Positions 1 through 10,453 of a DNA stretch of 64,000 nt are shown piece after piece. Origin of the DNA: Phlegmacium glaucopus. Lineage: Eukaryota; Basidiomycota; Agaricomycetes; Agaricales; Cortinariaceae. Where the stretch lies: assembly GCA_015039465.1 (NCBI GenBank), contig MU130600.1, positions 1 to 64,000 of the forward strand, in the 5' to 3' direction. Under the pieces are notes generated by a model, which did no database searches, was not told the DNA's origin, and was given only the letters and a program-made list of their open reading frames with translations. Position numbers and translations under genes: made by a program. Position 1 is the stretch's first letter; every line of letters starts with the position of its first letter.

Positions 1-684
1 GATTGACGAATACTGGCAATATACACAGACTTTGAGTTTGTTTGCTTTGCCTCAGAGCGAAAGGTGCTCTTAGGATTTCGAGGATCTGATGGATTTATCA
101 GTGAAAGTGTCGGCAGAAAGGGTTAATTTACGGGGTTCACACTGGTAGAGGTAGTCGGGGCAAATGTACTTGCTTCTGAGGCATCGGGTATTGAAACAAT
201 AACTGATCCTAGTTTGCCTAGTTTCTCTCTTGACGTCTTCCAAGAATGATCTTGCACAGCACCCCTTGATTTTTCTGACAATGCTTCAGGTTTCATGCCA
301 AAATGTTGCTCATATGGATCGGTAGCGTCTAAGATGCGTTCAGTGAAGAAAAACTATGGTCAATTGCTCTTAGGAACTTTGTGAATGAAACGAACCTTTC
401 GGTTCTGTATCTGCTAGTTCGTCCCCCATTTCCACGTCCTCTCCATTTGCAGCAGGCACAATACCTTCTTCCTCCGTAGGGTCATTCTCCTTTTCTTCGG
501 AAGTTGTATTTGGCTCTGTGGACTTCCGCTTGTTTAATTTCTCAGAAGGAATAAAATCCTGTTGGACTCTCTTTCGTTTTCCTACTTTTGTAGCAGATAC
601 ATTTAACAGTGTAAGGAGACGCGTCGTTATTGAGTTTCCGTCGTCCATAGGTGTTGGTGATTCCCCTTCTTTAGAAAATCTCAT
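1..684 (-). CDS. Probable UTP25-like nucleolar protein, N-terminal part (runs off window)
   Basis: This is the 5' end of a minus-strand gene cut by the window edge. Exon 1 (684-396) starts at MRFSKEGE, with an alternative start 12 codons on at MDDGNS, and encodes RLLTLLNVSATKVGKRKR followed by an acidic, low-complexity stretch. A 67-bp intron (395-329) joins in frame to exon 2 (328-141), which contains DPYEQHFG. A second intron (140-86) is likely. An acidic, basic-patch N-terminus followed by a DP(Y/F)xxHF motif fits the U3 snoRNP-associated UTP25/DEF family, which acts in small-subunit pre-rRNA processing in the nucleolus; the conserved core of that family would lie outside the window. The name is tentative because only the poorly conserved N-terminus is visible. 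The gene is divergent from TOP3, with 246 bp between start codons. Confidence 0.45.
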
Positions 685-930
685 CAGCTGCAGCAGAAAA
701 TTCAGATGCTGTTGGCCAACAAGGCCAAATATGAACTTTTGATCACGTCGCGCACGCGACCTGGAATCGGTCCGCCACCGCGTTTACTTCTCTGAACCAT
801 TCAGGACCAGAATTTCGAACCAAAACGTGTGATTGTTTTCATATTACGTGCCTTATCATCTTGCATCCAACATCGTTCAGGCGAGGTGCGTTAGCAAGTT
901 ATCGAAGTTGGAAGCAACGATTTGGCAACC
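685..930. promoter_or_regulatory. Divergent promoter region between UTP25-like gene and TOP3
   Basis: This 246-bp gap separates two oppositely oriented start codons and must hold both promoters. It is CpG-rich compared with the transposon islands and carries a CGCGCACGCGAC block at 749-760. ACGCG is the core of the fungal MCB cell-cycle element, so cell-cycle control of TOP3 is possible, but that is inference. I see no clear TATA box. Confidence 0.4.
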
Positions 931-3900
931 ATGAGAGTCTTATGCGTTGCCGAGAAACCGTCTATTGCGAAATCAATCAGCCAAATACTTTCAGGCGGTC
1001 AGTTGACAACAGTGGGTGATCTTCTTCGTTCTCTTGAGTCATGGCCACTCACGCGTCTTTCTTTAAGCACAACACACAGACAAGTTACATCAAGAACTAT
1101 GAATTCGACTACCCACAAACAAACTCTTTCTTCACAGTGACATGTGTGTCTGGACATCTGACAGGCATTGACTTTTACGAAACACATCGGAAATGGAATG
1201 CTTGCGATTCATTTGATCTATTTGACGCACCTGTGGACATTCAAGTCGCGTCAGACAAGAAAACTATAGAACAGAATCTTCTTACGCAAGCTCGTCGGGC
1301 AGACGTGCTAATGATATGGACTGATTGTGATCGAGAAGGAGAGCATATAGGGATGGAAGTAGCTAAAGTCTGTCGGAAGGCGAAGCCCACTATCCGGATA
1401 AAGCGGGCGAGATTTAGTGCTATTATCCCTCAGTACGCTGCTCCAACCCATTTCGTAGCCTCTTTGCTAATATTATTCGCTGACAGGCAAATTCACAATG
1501 CTGCTCAACATCCAGTAGAACTCGATAAGCGACAAGCAGATGCTGTAGAAGCTCGAATTATTCTGGATCTGAAAGTCGGCGCAGCCTTCACTAGGTTACA
1601 AACTTTAACACTACAGGGCCAGGTTCAACAAATAGCTCAGAATGCAGGCATTGTCTCCTATGGTACGGTATTGTGTGAGTTTTCGTAAGGCCACACTTAT
1701 AAATACCTCCGTCAGGCCCCTGTCAATTCCCTACACTCGGCTTTGTGGTGCAACGATATTCTTATGTGAAGCTCTTTCGCCCAGAAAGCTTTTGGTATAT
1801 CTACCTTTCCCTGACAAGGCAGACGACCTCTTCTCAAGGCCAGGAAGAAACCAAATTCAATTGGAAACGGCATCATTGTTTTGATCGATTCGCTGCAATA
1901 AATATCTTCTCTTTGATGATGGAAAGCACATTGGCCAGAGTTACCAAAGTCACCAGCAGTAACACGAAGAAATGGTATGAAACTTACTTATTACCAAAGA
2001 CTCTACTGGATCTCATGAAAAAATAGGAAACCGCTTCCTCTTACCACTGTAGAACTTCAGAAAGCAGGATCGAGGCTGTTACGCTTGGCTCCGAAGAAAG
2101 TACTAGATGTACGATTTCTCTTAACAGTCAGATTTTAAACGTGCCCAGTAATGATCATGCCCATATAGATTGCTGAGAAGCTTTATCAACAAGGCTTTGT
2201 GTCATACCCACGTACAGAAACCGATCAGTTCGATCCTCAATTCGATTTCATGACTTTAATTGGTAAACAAACAGTGGATCCCGCTTGGGGCGCATTTGCC
2301 GCCTCGTAAGCGACTTTCTTCTTCTTTTGTTCTTGATCGTCACGCAATGCTTCTTCGTTCGCTAGATTGCAACAAGGTGGTTTTGGCGTTCCAAGGAAGG
2401 GAAAACATGATGACAAGGCCCATCCTCCGATTCATCCCACAGCACATGCAGGTAATCTTGCAGGAGATGAGAAGAGAGTCTACGAATATATCACTCGCCG
2501 ATACCTGGCATGTTGTTCTAAAGATGCGGAAGGCTGGCAGACAACTGTGGATGTAGTGTATGGGGGAGAATATTTCTCAGCAACAGGTTTGTCAATTTGT
2601 CGTTCCTTCGTTGACTGAAGTATTGAGTTACGGATAGGTCTTATCGTGCGAGAAAAGAACTACCTCAATGTTTACATCTACGACAAGTGGGTTGGACATC
2701 ATATTCCTGACTTTGAAGAAGGCGAAGAGTTTGAACCCACTATATGCGAGCTCCGCGAAGGACAAACTTCTAAACCAAATTACCTGACTGAAGCAGATCT
2801 TGTTACACTTATGGACAAGAACGGCATCGGTTTGTCATTGCTTTGAAAGTCATTGGAAGATCCCTCGTACTAATTTCCTCTCTCTGTAGGCACTGATGCT
2901 ACCATTGCACAACATATTCAAACCATTATCGATCGTGAATATGTGATCGAGCGAATGGAGGGAGGAGTCAAATATCTGGTTCCTTCTACCCTTGGAATAG
3001 GATTGATTGAGGGTTATAACCGCATCGGACTGGCGAAGAACGTCAGCAAGCCTCAACTTAGACGAGAGGTAGGCACGCATTGCAAACGACATCACCCACC
3101 CACTCAAAATTTCTTTTCTCCCCCTTTTTTTGGCAGACGGAACGTAGAATGGTGCAAGTTTGTGAAGGCGCAAGCACCAAAAATGATATGCTCGTTCGAA
3201 GTCTTGACCAGTACAAAGATATGTACATTATTGTTAGAAGAGAGTTTGAAAAAGTTACTTCGGTAAGTTCAGCTTTCCTTTGTTGATATGTTAACAAATT
3301 GACGTTTTCTGCAGAGTGTACAACAACACTTAGCGGGTCAGGGGGCTCCACAGAATGACCTACCGGGTGGCGGTGGCGGCGATGGTGGGGGAGGAGGAGG
3401 AGGAGGAGGAGGAGGGAGAGGAGGAAGAGGCGGCGGAAGGGGTGGACGGGGTGGCGGAAGAGGTGGACGTGGGCGCAATGATGACCACGGGGGACAACGA
3501 GGCGGCAGCGGCCGTGGACGCGCCACTAGTCGAGGCAATCGAGTGCCAGCGGCAGCTAATGCCAGCACGACGATCGACATCTCTGATTCAGAAAATGGTA
3601 TGGCGCTCCTCCCGTAATTCAAGTTTTCTGAGACATTATATTGCATTCTCTAGACTCGAGGGATACGCCAGCGTATCGTAAACCCTTGTCTCGTCAGACT
3701 GGACCATCTTCGTCGACAAATGGCACACTGGTTGGTTCTTCGTCTAGTGCTCGCCCGAGGCCCTCAGCATCTTCAACAACACCAATTGCGTCTTCATCTC
3801 GAGCTATCTCGTCTTCTCGAAAAGCTGATCCTTCCGATTATTCCTCGACGGCCCCGAAACCAATTTTAAACAGAACGACCTCGAAGAAAAACACCTCTAA

Positions 3901-5042
3901 TCCGGAGGATGTTCAGTGTATGTGCGGTCTTCCTGCTGAGCTGAAAACCGTTGTGAGAGAAACGGCCTCAAAAGGGAGGCAGTTTTGGACCTGTTCCAAT
4001 CGTGATGGCTGTGGTTTCTTCAATTGGGCTGACGAAGGCCCTGTTGCAAGCGGCTCGACTATCGTTCCTGCGAAACGTCCCTATTCCACAGTAAGCTGAT
4101 CATTTGTATTGATATCAAGTAATTCCTGATCATGAATCCATCCAGACACAGGACGTAATTTCGGATAGTGCAGTACGAATGTGCAAATGTAATGAGGAAG
4201 GCAGTTTACAGACAGTCGTCAAGGAGAACGCCAACAAAGGCAGGAAATTCTGGTCCTGTCGTAGAGGCGAACATGCTCGTTGTGCATTCTTTGAATGGGA
4301 TGACGAACCACCACGGACGGCGTCATCACAAGGGAGTATGACCTCTCGAACACAATCCTTGAATACCAGCAATGACCCGGGGTCAGGCGCAACTTCTGAA
4401 GAATGTTTCAAGGTATGAACTCATGGTTATCACAATGTTTATGTGTTTATGAATACATTGTTAGTGTAATCAAGTAGGCCACTGGGCCCGTGGTGAGCGG
4501 TTAAGCTCGATGTTGTCATAATGTTTTGTGCTAACGAGCTTGTTTGAAACGTTAGTGTGTCCGAATCAAGGCAATAACAGCAACAAGCGTCCCAAGAGTT
4601 TTGGTAATAGCACGAATGATGATACGACAACCGTTATATGCTATAAATGTCAACAAGCTGGTCACTTCGCTACAGGTCAGTGCCCTGTTTCTGGTGTAGA
4701 ATATATTAGCTGACTTCATTTTCCTTACTTAGCATGTCCTAATGGCGCGAAAGGGTCAGTATCAAGATCAGAGAACCATAGTAAAGCTGGCGACGAATGC
4801 TTTAAATGTGGGAAAACGGGACATTGGAGCACAAGTACGTACGTTTCCTAGCGGTATGCCTTCTGCCAACGTTTTTTCTTTCAGATTGCTCGCAAACTGG
4901 GCGCAATTCCAATTCCAACTCCTCCAGTTCAGGGACTGTCAAACGTGGAAGAGGTGGTGGTACCACTAAAGCAAAGCGAGGGGGGGGAGGTGGAAGAGGC
5001 GGGAAGAAAAAGTCCATTTATGGAGCCGCAGATGATTATTGA
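931..5042 (+). CDS. TOP3: DNA topoisomerase III (type IA) with GRF and CCHC zinc-finger tail
   Basis: Type IA topoisomerase that passes single strands and works with a RecQ helicase to dissolve recombination intermediates in the nucleus. The start MRVLCVAEKPSIAKSI is the canonical Toprim beginning; the Toprim acidic motif WTDCDREGE follows, and the catalytic tyrosine lies in GFVSYPRTETDQF. About 17 short introns restore one continuous frame; for example exon 1 is 931-1011, and introns are 1012-1067, 1433-1486, 1663-1715 and 1975-2025. After the catalytic core come a Gly/Arg-rich linker (about 3360-3530), a Ser-rich region, two GRF zinc fingers (CMCGLPAEL..., CKCNEEGSL...), three CCHC knuckles (CFKCNQVGHWARVC, CYKCQQAGHFATAC, CFKCGKTGHWSTNC) and a basic Gly/Lys tail ending GAADDY. 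One knuckle begins in a 28-nt microexon (4465-4492). The tail resembles that of animal TOP3A. The last exon was copied in the downstream tandem duplication. Confidence 0.93.
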
Positions 5043-5486
5043 ATTCTGTAAACCTGTACTGTGCTTATGTAATGGGATGCTAGGAGTACTTAGTGAATTT
5101 CATTATCTCTAACCATCTCTTTGGGGTTCCTCTGTGTGTTGAAAACTCACATCAGATACTCTTGAGTACGCAATGCTTCTTGTGTGGGAGGGTTTACAAT
5201 CCTCTATCGAGTCTCGACTAGTCTCTGCTATGAATTCCGCTAGCCCGAAGCCTGATTCACTGCTGTGAATTTTGTTGTGCAAAACAAAATGCAAACGACT
5301 GTAACCTCCCTAATATTCGGATGCCCTCCCTTGTCCTAGGAGGGTACTAAGGAATTCTATATATCTGGTATATTTCACATAAGCATTTAGTTTCCAGCGC
5401 CCTAGTCGTCCCTTCGCCGACGAGAATTACTGTCTGTGAGATCAATGTCAACCACTGTCCTCACCCCGTTCATACGGAGAACGACA
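5043..5486. other. Intergenic, convergent 3' ends of TOP3 and MLKL-like gene A
   Basis: This is 444 bp between the convergent stop codons of TOP3 and gene A. It should hold both 3' UTRs. A shorter version, with deletions, recurs at about 7970-8376 in the second duplication unit. I recognise no further features. Confidence 0.5.
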
Positions 5487-7150
5487 TCACTCACAATAAA
5501 CTTTCTTTACTGAATTGTCGTTACCGGCATTTGAAATAGTCGTATTGGTAATATTTCCTACTCCCGAATTGACAACCGTTCCTGGCCCATATCCATAGGG
5601 TCCTATAAAAGGAGTTGTGGGGTACATTGGTGGATATTCGCTCCAGCCTGGCGTAAAACTCCTGAATTGGGACATCAAGCCGTCTACGGCAGGGGGCAGA
5701 CTACTTGATGAACTCCGAGGGTTGCGGTTGACCTTGGGACTCTTTCTTGGAGCTCGACGTTTATAACCTTCTTCCTCCTCTGAATCCGTATATTCGTCTT
5801 CCGTTGACTTTGAGGGATTCCTCTTTGCCTTATAGCTCTTTCTCACAGGTGGTCGGACTTCCTCCTCTTCTTTCAACCTTGCCTCTTCTGCTACGCTATT
5901 TCTTTGCCATTCCTCTTCTTCGTCTTGTAGTCTAGAACTCTTCTTTCTACTCGATGTCGCCGGGACTCGGGTCTGGACATCCTCTTCAACGTCATCTGTA
6001 GAGTCCGACGACGACACAAGCCTCCTCTTGGGTGACTTCGAGGGTTTACTCTTCGCCTTTGAGCTCCTCACAGGTCGCCCTGCTTCCTCCTCTTCTTCCG
6101 AACTTGTTACCACTGCTATGACATTTTCTCGCCATTTCCCTTTCTTGTTTTGTGGCCTAGAAGCCGTTTGGAGACGTTCCAGCTCTGATTGGCCCTCCTT
6201 TGTTTCCTTCTCGATCTTCTTCAACTCATCGGTATGTCGTCTTTCCGCATAATCAGTCTCGACTTGGTTCAGTCGATCGACCCCTAAGAATTCCTTTGCT
6301 GCCTTCAATTCCTCTCCATGGATCCTCTCCGCTTCCTCCCGATCCGTATACTCGCGAGCCGTAATTTCCTGGGCACGCTTAACGTCCTCTTCCTCGTTCC
6401 GATCCAGTATTTGCTCAGTATTCTTCAGGACCTGTACAAGGACGTCGTTGCGAGATTCATCATTCCTCACGAGCTGCATAAGGAGATCGTTTATATTCAT
6501 GTGAGATTGAAGCTAGCAAGCATCAGATTAAACATCTAGTTCAACTTGACGTTTGACGAACCTCAAATTTCTGGATAGCGTAATTCAACTGTTCGCGATA
6601 TTCGTTGATCTTCCCAGCGTCAGCTCTGCTGAATATCACACGAATTGCCATGTTCCTTGATAATTGATCTTCAGCGAACGAAGCAATACTTTGGAGAGTG
6701 CTATTTCGATGGTTGGTTGGCTAGACTTTAGCACCATAGATGGTTGATCGTACTGCGTTAAGTCTACAAGAACCTCTCGCATATCCGCAGATAGCCACTC
6801 ATTTGGATCTTTGGCCTTCTCATACGAGCGCCAAATCGCAGCGACGAGATCAACTGAATCGTTGCCAAGTCGTTTGTATGCCTCTTTATTTTCCTTAACT
6901 GCCTATAAATGACAATTTCAGTCCAAGAGCTACAAGTCGAGTAGTACGCGCCATGGTTTGTGCGGGCCCATACCTGGATAGTTTGCAAGACGAGTAAAGC
7001 CACAGAGGCAGCCTGTTTCAACTCTGAGAAAGGAGCAAACGTCGCAGCGTCTCTCACCGCGGCTAGGATCAGAGATGAGCCATGCCGTGAGGTCTCTATC
7101 AAGTCTGGACGTTTGGTATTATGTTTCTTGCCTTTCGATTTCGGTGCCAT
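5487..7150 (-). CDS. MLKL/HeLo-like helical protein with charged coiled-coil and Gly/Asn-rich C-terminus, copy A
   Basis: Four exons (7150-6974, 6902-6768, 6720-6562, 6512-5487) are separated by short introns of 47-71 bp and join in frame. The protein starts MAPKSKGKKH. Residues of about 20-160 contain predicted helices: FAPFSELKQAASVALLV, a V-K-E-N-K-E stretch, and a SRADAGKINEYREQL segment leading into a final helix. This resembles the N-terminal helical bundle and brace of MLKL-like proteins found in fungal cell-death effectors and STAND receptors. Exon 4 adds NDESRNDV-type repeats, a Glu/Lys-rich coiled coil, alternating acidic and basic blocks with SPKR/KSPK motifs, and a C-terminus with GVGNITNTTISNAGND. 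A membrane-active, regulated function is inferred from the family. Copy B at 8377-10020 is its tandem duplicate. Confidence 0.68.
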
Positions 7151-7584
7151 TATGGTATAGAGGAAGAGATGGGATTTGATAAGATACCACTAGAGACCCG
7201 AGTAGCTTCCTGATGTTTGGTATCCGGACATTTGCGTATTCCAGTCCCTAAAATTGACATAACTCTATCCACAAAGTTGCGTATTTGAGGCTCTTTTAGC
7301 AGGTGTCTGTCCGAAAATTTGAAGGGCAGATTTTTGCTAAGTTGGGACAAATTAGGGCCTTTGGAGGGAACATTAATCATGAGACTATGATGGAATGTAC
7401 AACATTGAAAGCCTGCTGTCCTAGTTAAAAGAGTTGGATCCGCCAAAGAGGCGCTGGGACATCACGTGATAAGCTTTGTCCAAAATTGCGTATTTCATAG
7501 GTTCGCCGTTGTTGAAGCCTTCTTCGACAGACTCTCTCTGATCCGTCTAGTACTGTTCATTATTTACTTGTAAAAGTATCAATA
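7151..7584. promoter_or_regulatory. Duplicated divergent promoter (MLKL-like A / truncated RSE1 copy)
   Basis: The region lies between the start codon of gene A and the start codon of the truncated RSE1 copy. It is the counterpart of 10021-10453. It carries a CACGTG palindrome at 7463-7468, conserved in the other copy at 10332-10337, a plausible bHLH site. Confidence 0.45.
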
Positions 7585-7833
7585 ATGCACTTGTACAACC
7601 TCACACTCCAGCCACCGACCTCGATAACACAAGCAATTGTTGGAAATTTCTCTGGCGCTCGACAGCAAGAAATCATTGTCTCCCATGGAATACGTCTGGA
7701 ACTTCTGCGTCCAGACGTACAAACAGGGAAAGTTTCAACAGTTATTGCCACAGACGCGTTTGGGTCCATTCGCTCACTTGCTGTTTTTCGTTTAACGGGA
7801 GGGACGAAAGGTGAGTAAATCGCTTGTGCTCCT
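7585..7833 (+). pseudogene. Truncated RSE1 5' exon created by the tandem duplication
   Basis: The first RSE1 exon ([16 protein letters not shown]... to GGTKG) and its GTGAGT donor are repeated nearly exactly from 10454, but the sequence breaks off about 24 bp into intron 1 and runs into a copy of the TOP3 tail. Nothing downstream can restore the 1,200-residue splicing factor. It retains its own upstream region, so it may still be transcribed. If unspliced, it ends two codons after GGTKG. Confidence 0.9.
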
Positions 7834-7976
7834 ATTCCAATTCCAATTCCAACTACTCCAGTTCAGGGACTGTCAAACGTGGAAGAGGTGGTGGTACCAC
7901 TAAAGCAAAGCGAGGGGGGGAGGTGGAAGAGGCGGGAAGAAAAAGTTCATTTATGGAGCCGCGGATGATCTGTAAA
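7834..7976 (+). pseudogene. Orphan copy of the TOP3 C-terminal exon
   Basis: This sequence encodes NSNYSSSGTVKRGRGGGTTKAKRG, matching the end of TOP3 (4904-5042) with a few substitutions and a 1-bp shorter G run that shifts the frame. The TOP3 splice acceptor is missing. It is a by-product of the tandem duplication. Confidence 0.88.
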
Positions 7977-8376
7977 CCTGTACTGTGCTTATGTAATGGG
8001 ATGCTTCATTAACCATCTCTTTGGGGTTCCTCTGTGTGTCGAAAACTCACATCAGATATTCTGCAATGCTTCTTGTATGGGAGGGTTTACAATTCTCTAT
8101 CGAGTCTCGACTAGTCTCTGCTATGAATTCCGCTAGCTTGAAGCCTGATCCACTGCTGTGAATTTTGTTGTGCAAAACAAAATGCAAACGACTGTAACCT
8201 CCCTAATATTCGGATGCCCTCCCTTGTCCTAGGAGGGTAAGGAATTCTATATATCTGGTATATTTCATATAAGTATTTAGTTTTCAGCGCCCTAGTCGTC
8301 CCTTCGCCGACGAGAATTACTGTCTGTGAGATCAAAGTCAACCACTGTCCTCACCCCCTTCATACGCAGAACAACA

Positions 8377-10020
8377 TCACTCACAATAAACTTTCTTTAC
8401 TGAATTGTCGTTACCGGCATTTGAAATAGTCGTATTGGTGATATTTCCTACTCCCGAATTGAGAACCGTTCCTGGCCCATATCCATAGGGTCCTATAGGA
8501 GTTCTGGGGTACATTGGTGGATATTCGCTCCAGCCCGGTGTATATTCGCCCCAGCCCGGTGTATATTCGCTCCAGCCCGGCGTAGTAAAACTCCTGAATT
8601 GGTTCATCAAGTCGTCTACGGCAGGGGGCAGACTGCTTGATGAACTCCGAGGCTTGCGGTTGACCTTGGGACTCTTTCTTGGAGCTCGAGGTTTATAACC
8701 TTCTTCCTCCTCCGTATGTTCGTCTTCCGTTGACTTTGAGGGATTTCTCTTTGCCTTATAGCTCTTTCTCACAGGTGGTCGGACTTCTTTATCTTCTTTC
8801 AATCTTGCCTCTTCTGTTACGCTATTTCTTTGCCATTCCTCTTCCTCGTCTTGTAGTCTAGAACTCTTCTTTCTACTTGATTTCGCCCGGACTTGGGTCT
8901 GGAAATCCTCTTCAACGTCATCTGTAGAGTCTGACGACGACACAAGCCACCTCTTGGGTGACTTCGAGGGTTTACTCTTCGCCTTTGAGCTCCTTCCCAC
9001 AGGTCGCCCTGCTTCCGCCTCTTCTTCCGAACTTGTTACCACTACTACGACCTTTGCTCGCCATTTCTCTTTCTCGTCTTGTGGCCTAAGAGCCGTTCGG
9101 AGGCGTTCCAGCTCTGATTGGCGCTCTTTTGTTCCCTTCTCGATCTTCTTCAACTCGTCGGCGTATCGTCTTTCCGCACGATCAACATCGACTTGGTTCA
9201 GTCGATCCATGAGCTGCATAAGGACGTCGCTGTGAGATTCAGTGTTCCTCATGACCTGCATAAGGACGTCATTGTGAGATTCATCATTCCTCATGAGCTG
9301 CATAAGGACATCGTTGTGAGATTCATCATTCCTCACGAGCTGCATGAGGACGTCGTCCATATTCATGTGAGATTGAAGCTAGCAAGCGTCAGACTAAACA
9401 TCTGGTTCAACTTGACGTTTGACGAACCTGAAATTTCTGGATAGAGTAATCCAACTGTTCGCGATATTCGTTGATTTTCCCAGTGTCAGCTCTGCTGAAT
9501 ATTACACGAATTGCCATGTTCCTTGATAATTGATCTTGAGCGAACGAAGCAATATTTTTGAGAGTGCTGTTTCGATGGTTGGTTGGCTAGACTTTAGCAC
9601 CATGGATAGTTGATCGTACTGCGTTAATTCTACAATAATCTCTCGCATATCCGCAGATAGCCACTTATCTGGATCTTTGGCCTTCCCATACGAGCGCCAA
9701 ATCACGGCGATGAGGCCAACTGAATCCTCGCCAAGTCGTTCGTATGCCTCTCTATTTTCCTTAACTGCCTATAAATGGCAAGTTCAGCAAAAGCTACAAG
9801 TCGAGTAGTACGCGCCATGGTTTGTGCGGGTCCATACCTGGATAGTTTGCAAGACGAGTAAAGCCACAGAAGCAGCCTGTTTCAACTCTGAAAAAGGAGC
9901 AAACGTCGCAGCCTCTTTCACCATGGTTAAGATCAGAGCCAAGCCATGCAGTGAGGTCTCTTTCCAGTCTGAAGGTTCTGTTTTATGTTTCGAGTTCTTG
10001 CCTTTCGATTTCGGTGCCAT
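8377..10020 (-). CDS. MLKL/HeLo-like helical protein, copy B
   Basis: This is the tandem paralogue of the gene at 5487-7150, with the same four-exon structure (10020-9838, 9768-9634, 9586-9428, 9378-8377) and intron sizes of 69, 47 and 49 bp. The 47-bp intron holds a CTAA branch-like site just before TAG. The N-terminal helical region (FAPFSELKQAASVALLV; SRADTGKINEYREQL) is almost unchanged, which suggests constraint or a recent origin. Exon 4 differs: the NDESHNDVLMQLMR motif occurs in about four tandem copies, a segment present in copy A (around EEDVKRAQEIT) is lost, and a TPGWSEY motif is tripled near the C-terminus. The last 25 residues, with GVGNITNTTISNAGND, are identical to those of copy A. 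The function is inferred only from resemblance to fungal cell-death effector domains. Confidence 0.68.
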
Positions 10021-10453
10021 TTTGGTATAGAGGAAGAAATAGGGTTTGATAAGATACCACTAGATAAGTCAGGAAACCCGGGTAGCTTCCTGAGGTTTGG
10101 TATCCGGACGTTTGCGTATTCGAGTCCCCAAAATTGACATAACTCTATCCACAAAGTTGCGTATTTGAGGCGTGTCTGTCCGAAAATTTGAAGGGCAGAT
10201 TTTTGCTAAGTTGGGACAAATTAGGGCCTTTGGAGGGAACATTAATCATGAGAGTATGATGGAATGTACAACATTGAAAGCCTGCTGTCCTAGTTAAAAG
10301 AGTTGGATCCGCCAAAGAGGCGCTGGGACATCACGTGATAAGCTTTGTCCAAAATTGCGTATTTCATAGGTTCGCCGTTGTTGAAGCCTTCTTCGACAGA
10401 CCATCTCTGATCCGTCTAGTACTGTTCATTATTTACTTGTAAAAGTATCAATA
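10021..10453. promoter_or_regulatory. Divergent promoter of MLKL-like B and RSE1
   Basis: There are 433 bp between opposed start codons. CACGTG lies at 10332-10337. This is the only intact RSE1 promoter, because the upstream copy at 7151-7584 drives only a truncated gene. Confidence 0.5.

Larger units (their letters stand above)
4904..7833. repeat. Tandem segmental duplication, unit 1
   Basis: This unit begins inside the last exon of TOP3 (AATTCCAATTCCAAC at about 4904), spans a minus-strand MLKL-like gene and ends in the first intron of a truncated RSE1 copy (about 7833). The next unit (7834-10702) matches it at an offset of roughly 2869-2890 bp, with high identity by eye and small indels. 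The junction fuses RSE1 intron 1 sequence (GCTTGTGCTCCT) to the TOP3 tail. Confidence 0.92.

Noticed and set aside
370..395. C-terminal residues GSFHSQSS of the first minus-strand ORF as a real protein end
   Set aside because: Sequence after the GTTCGT donor reads like intron and splicing to 328 in frame gives DPYEQHFG, so the ORF end is an intron read-through.
5094..5486. Separate small gene in the TOP3 3' region
   Set aside because: Only short ORFs; the corresponding region of the second unit has deletions that do not preserve any frame.
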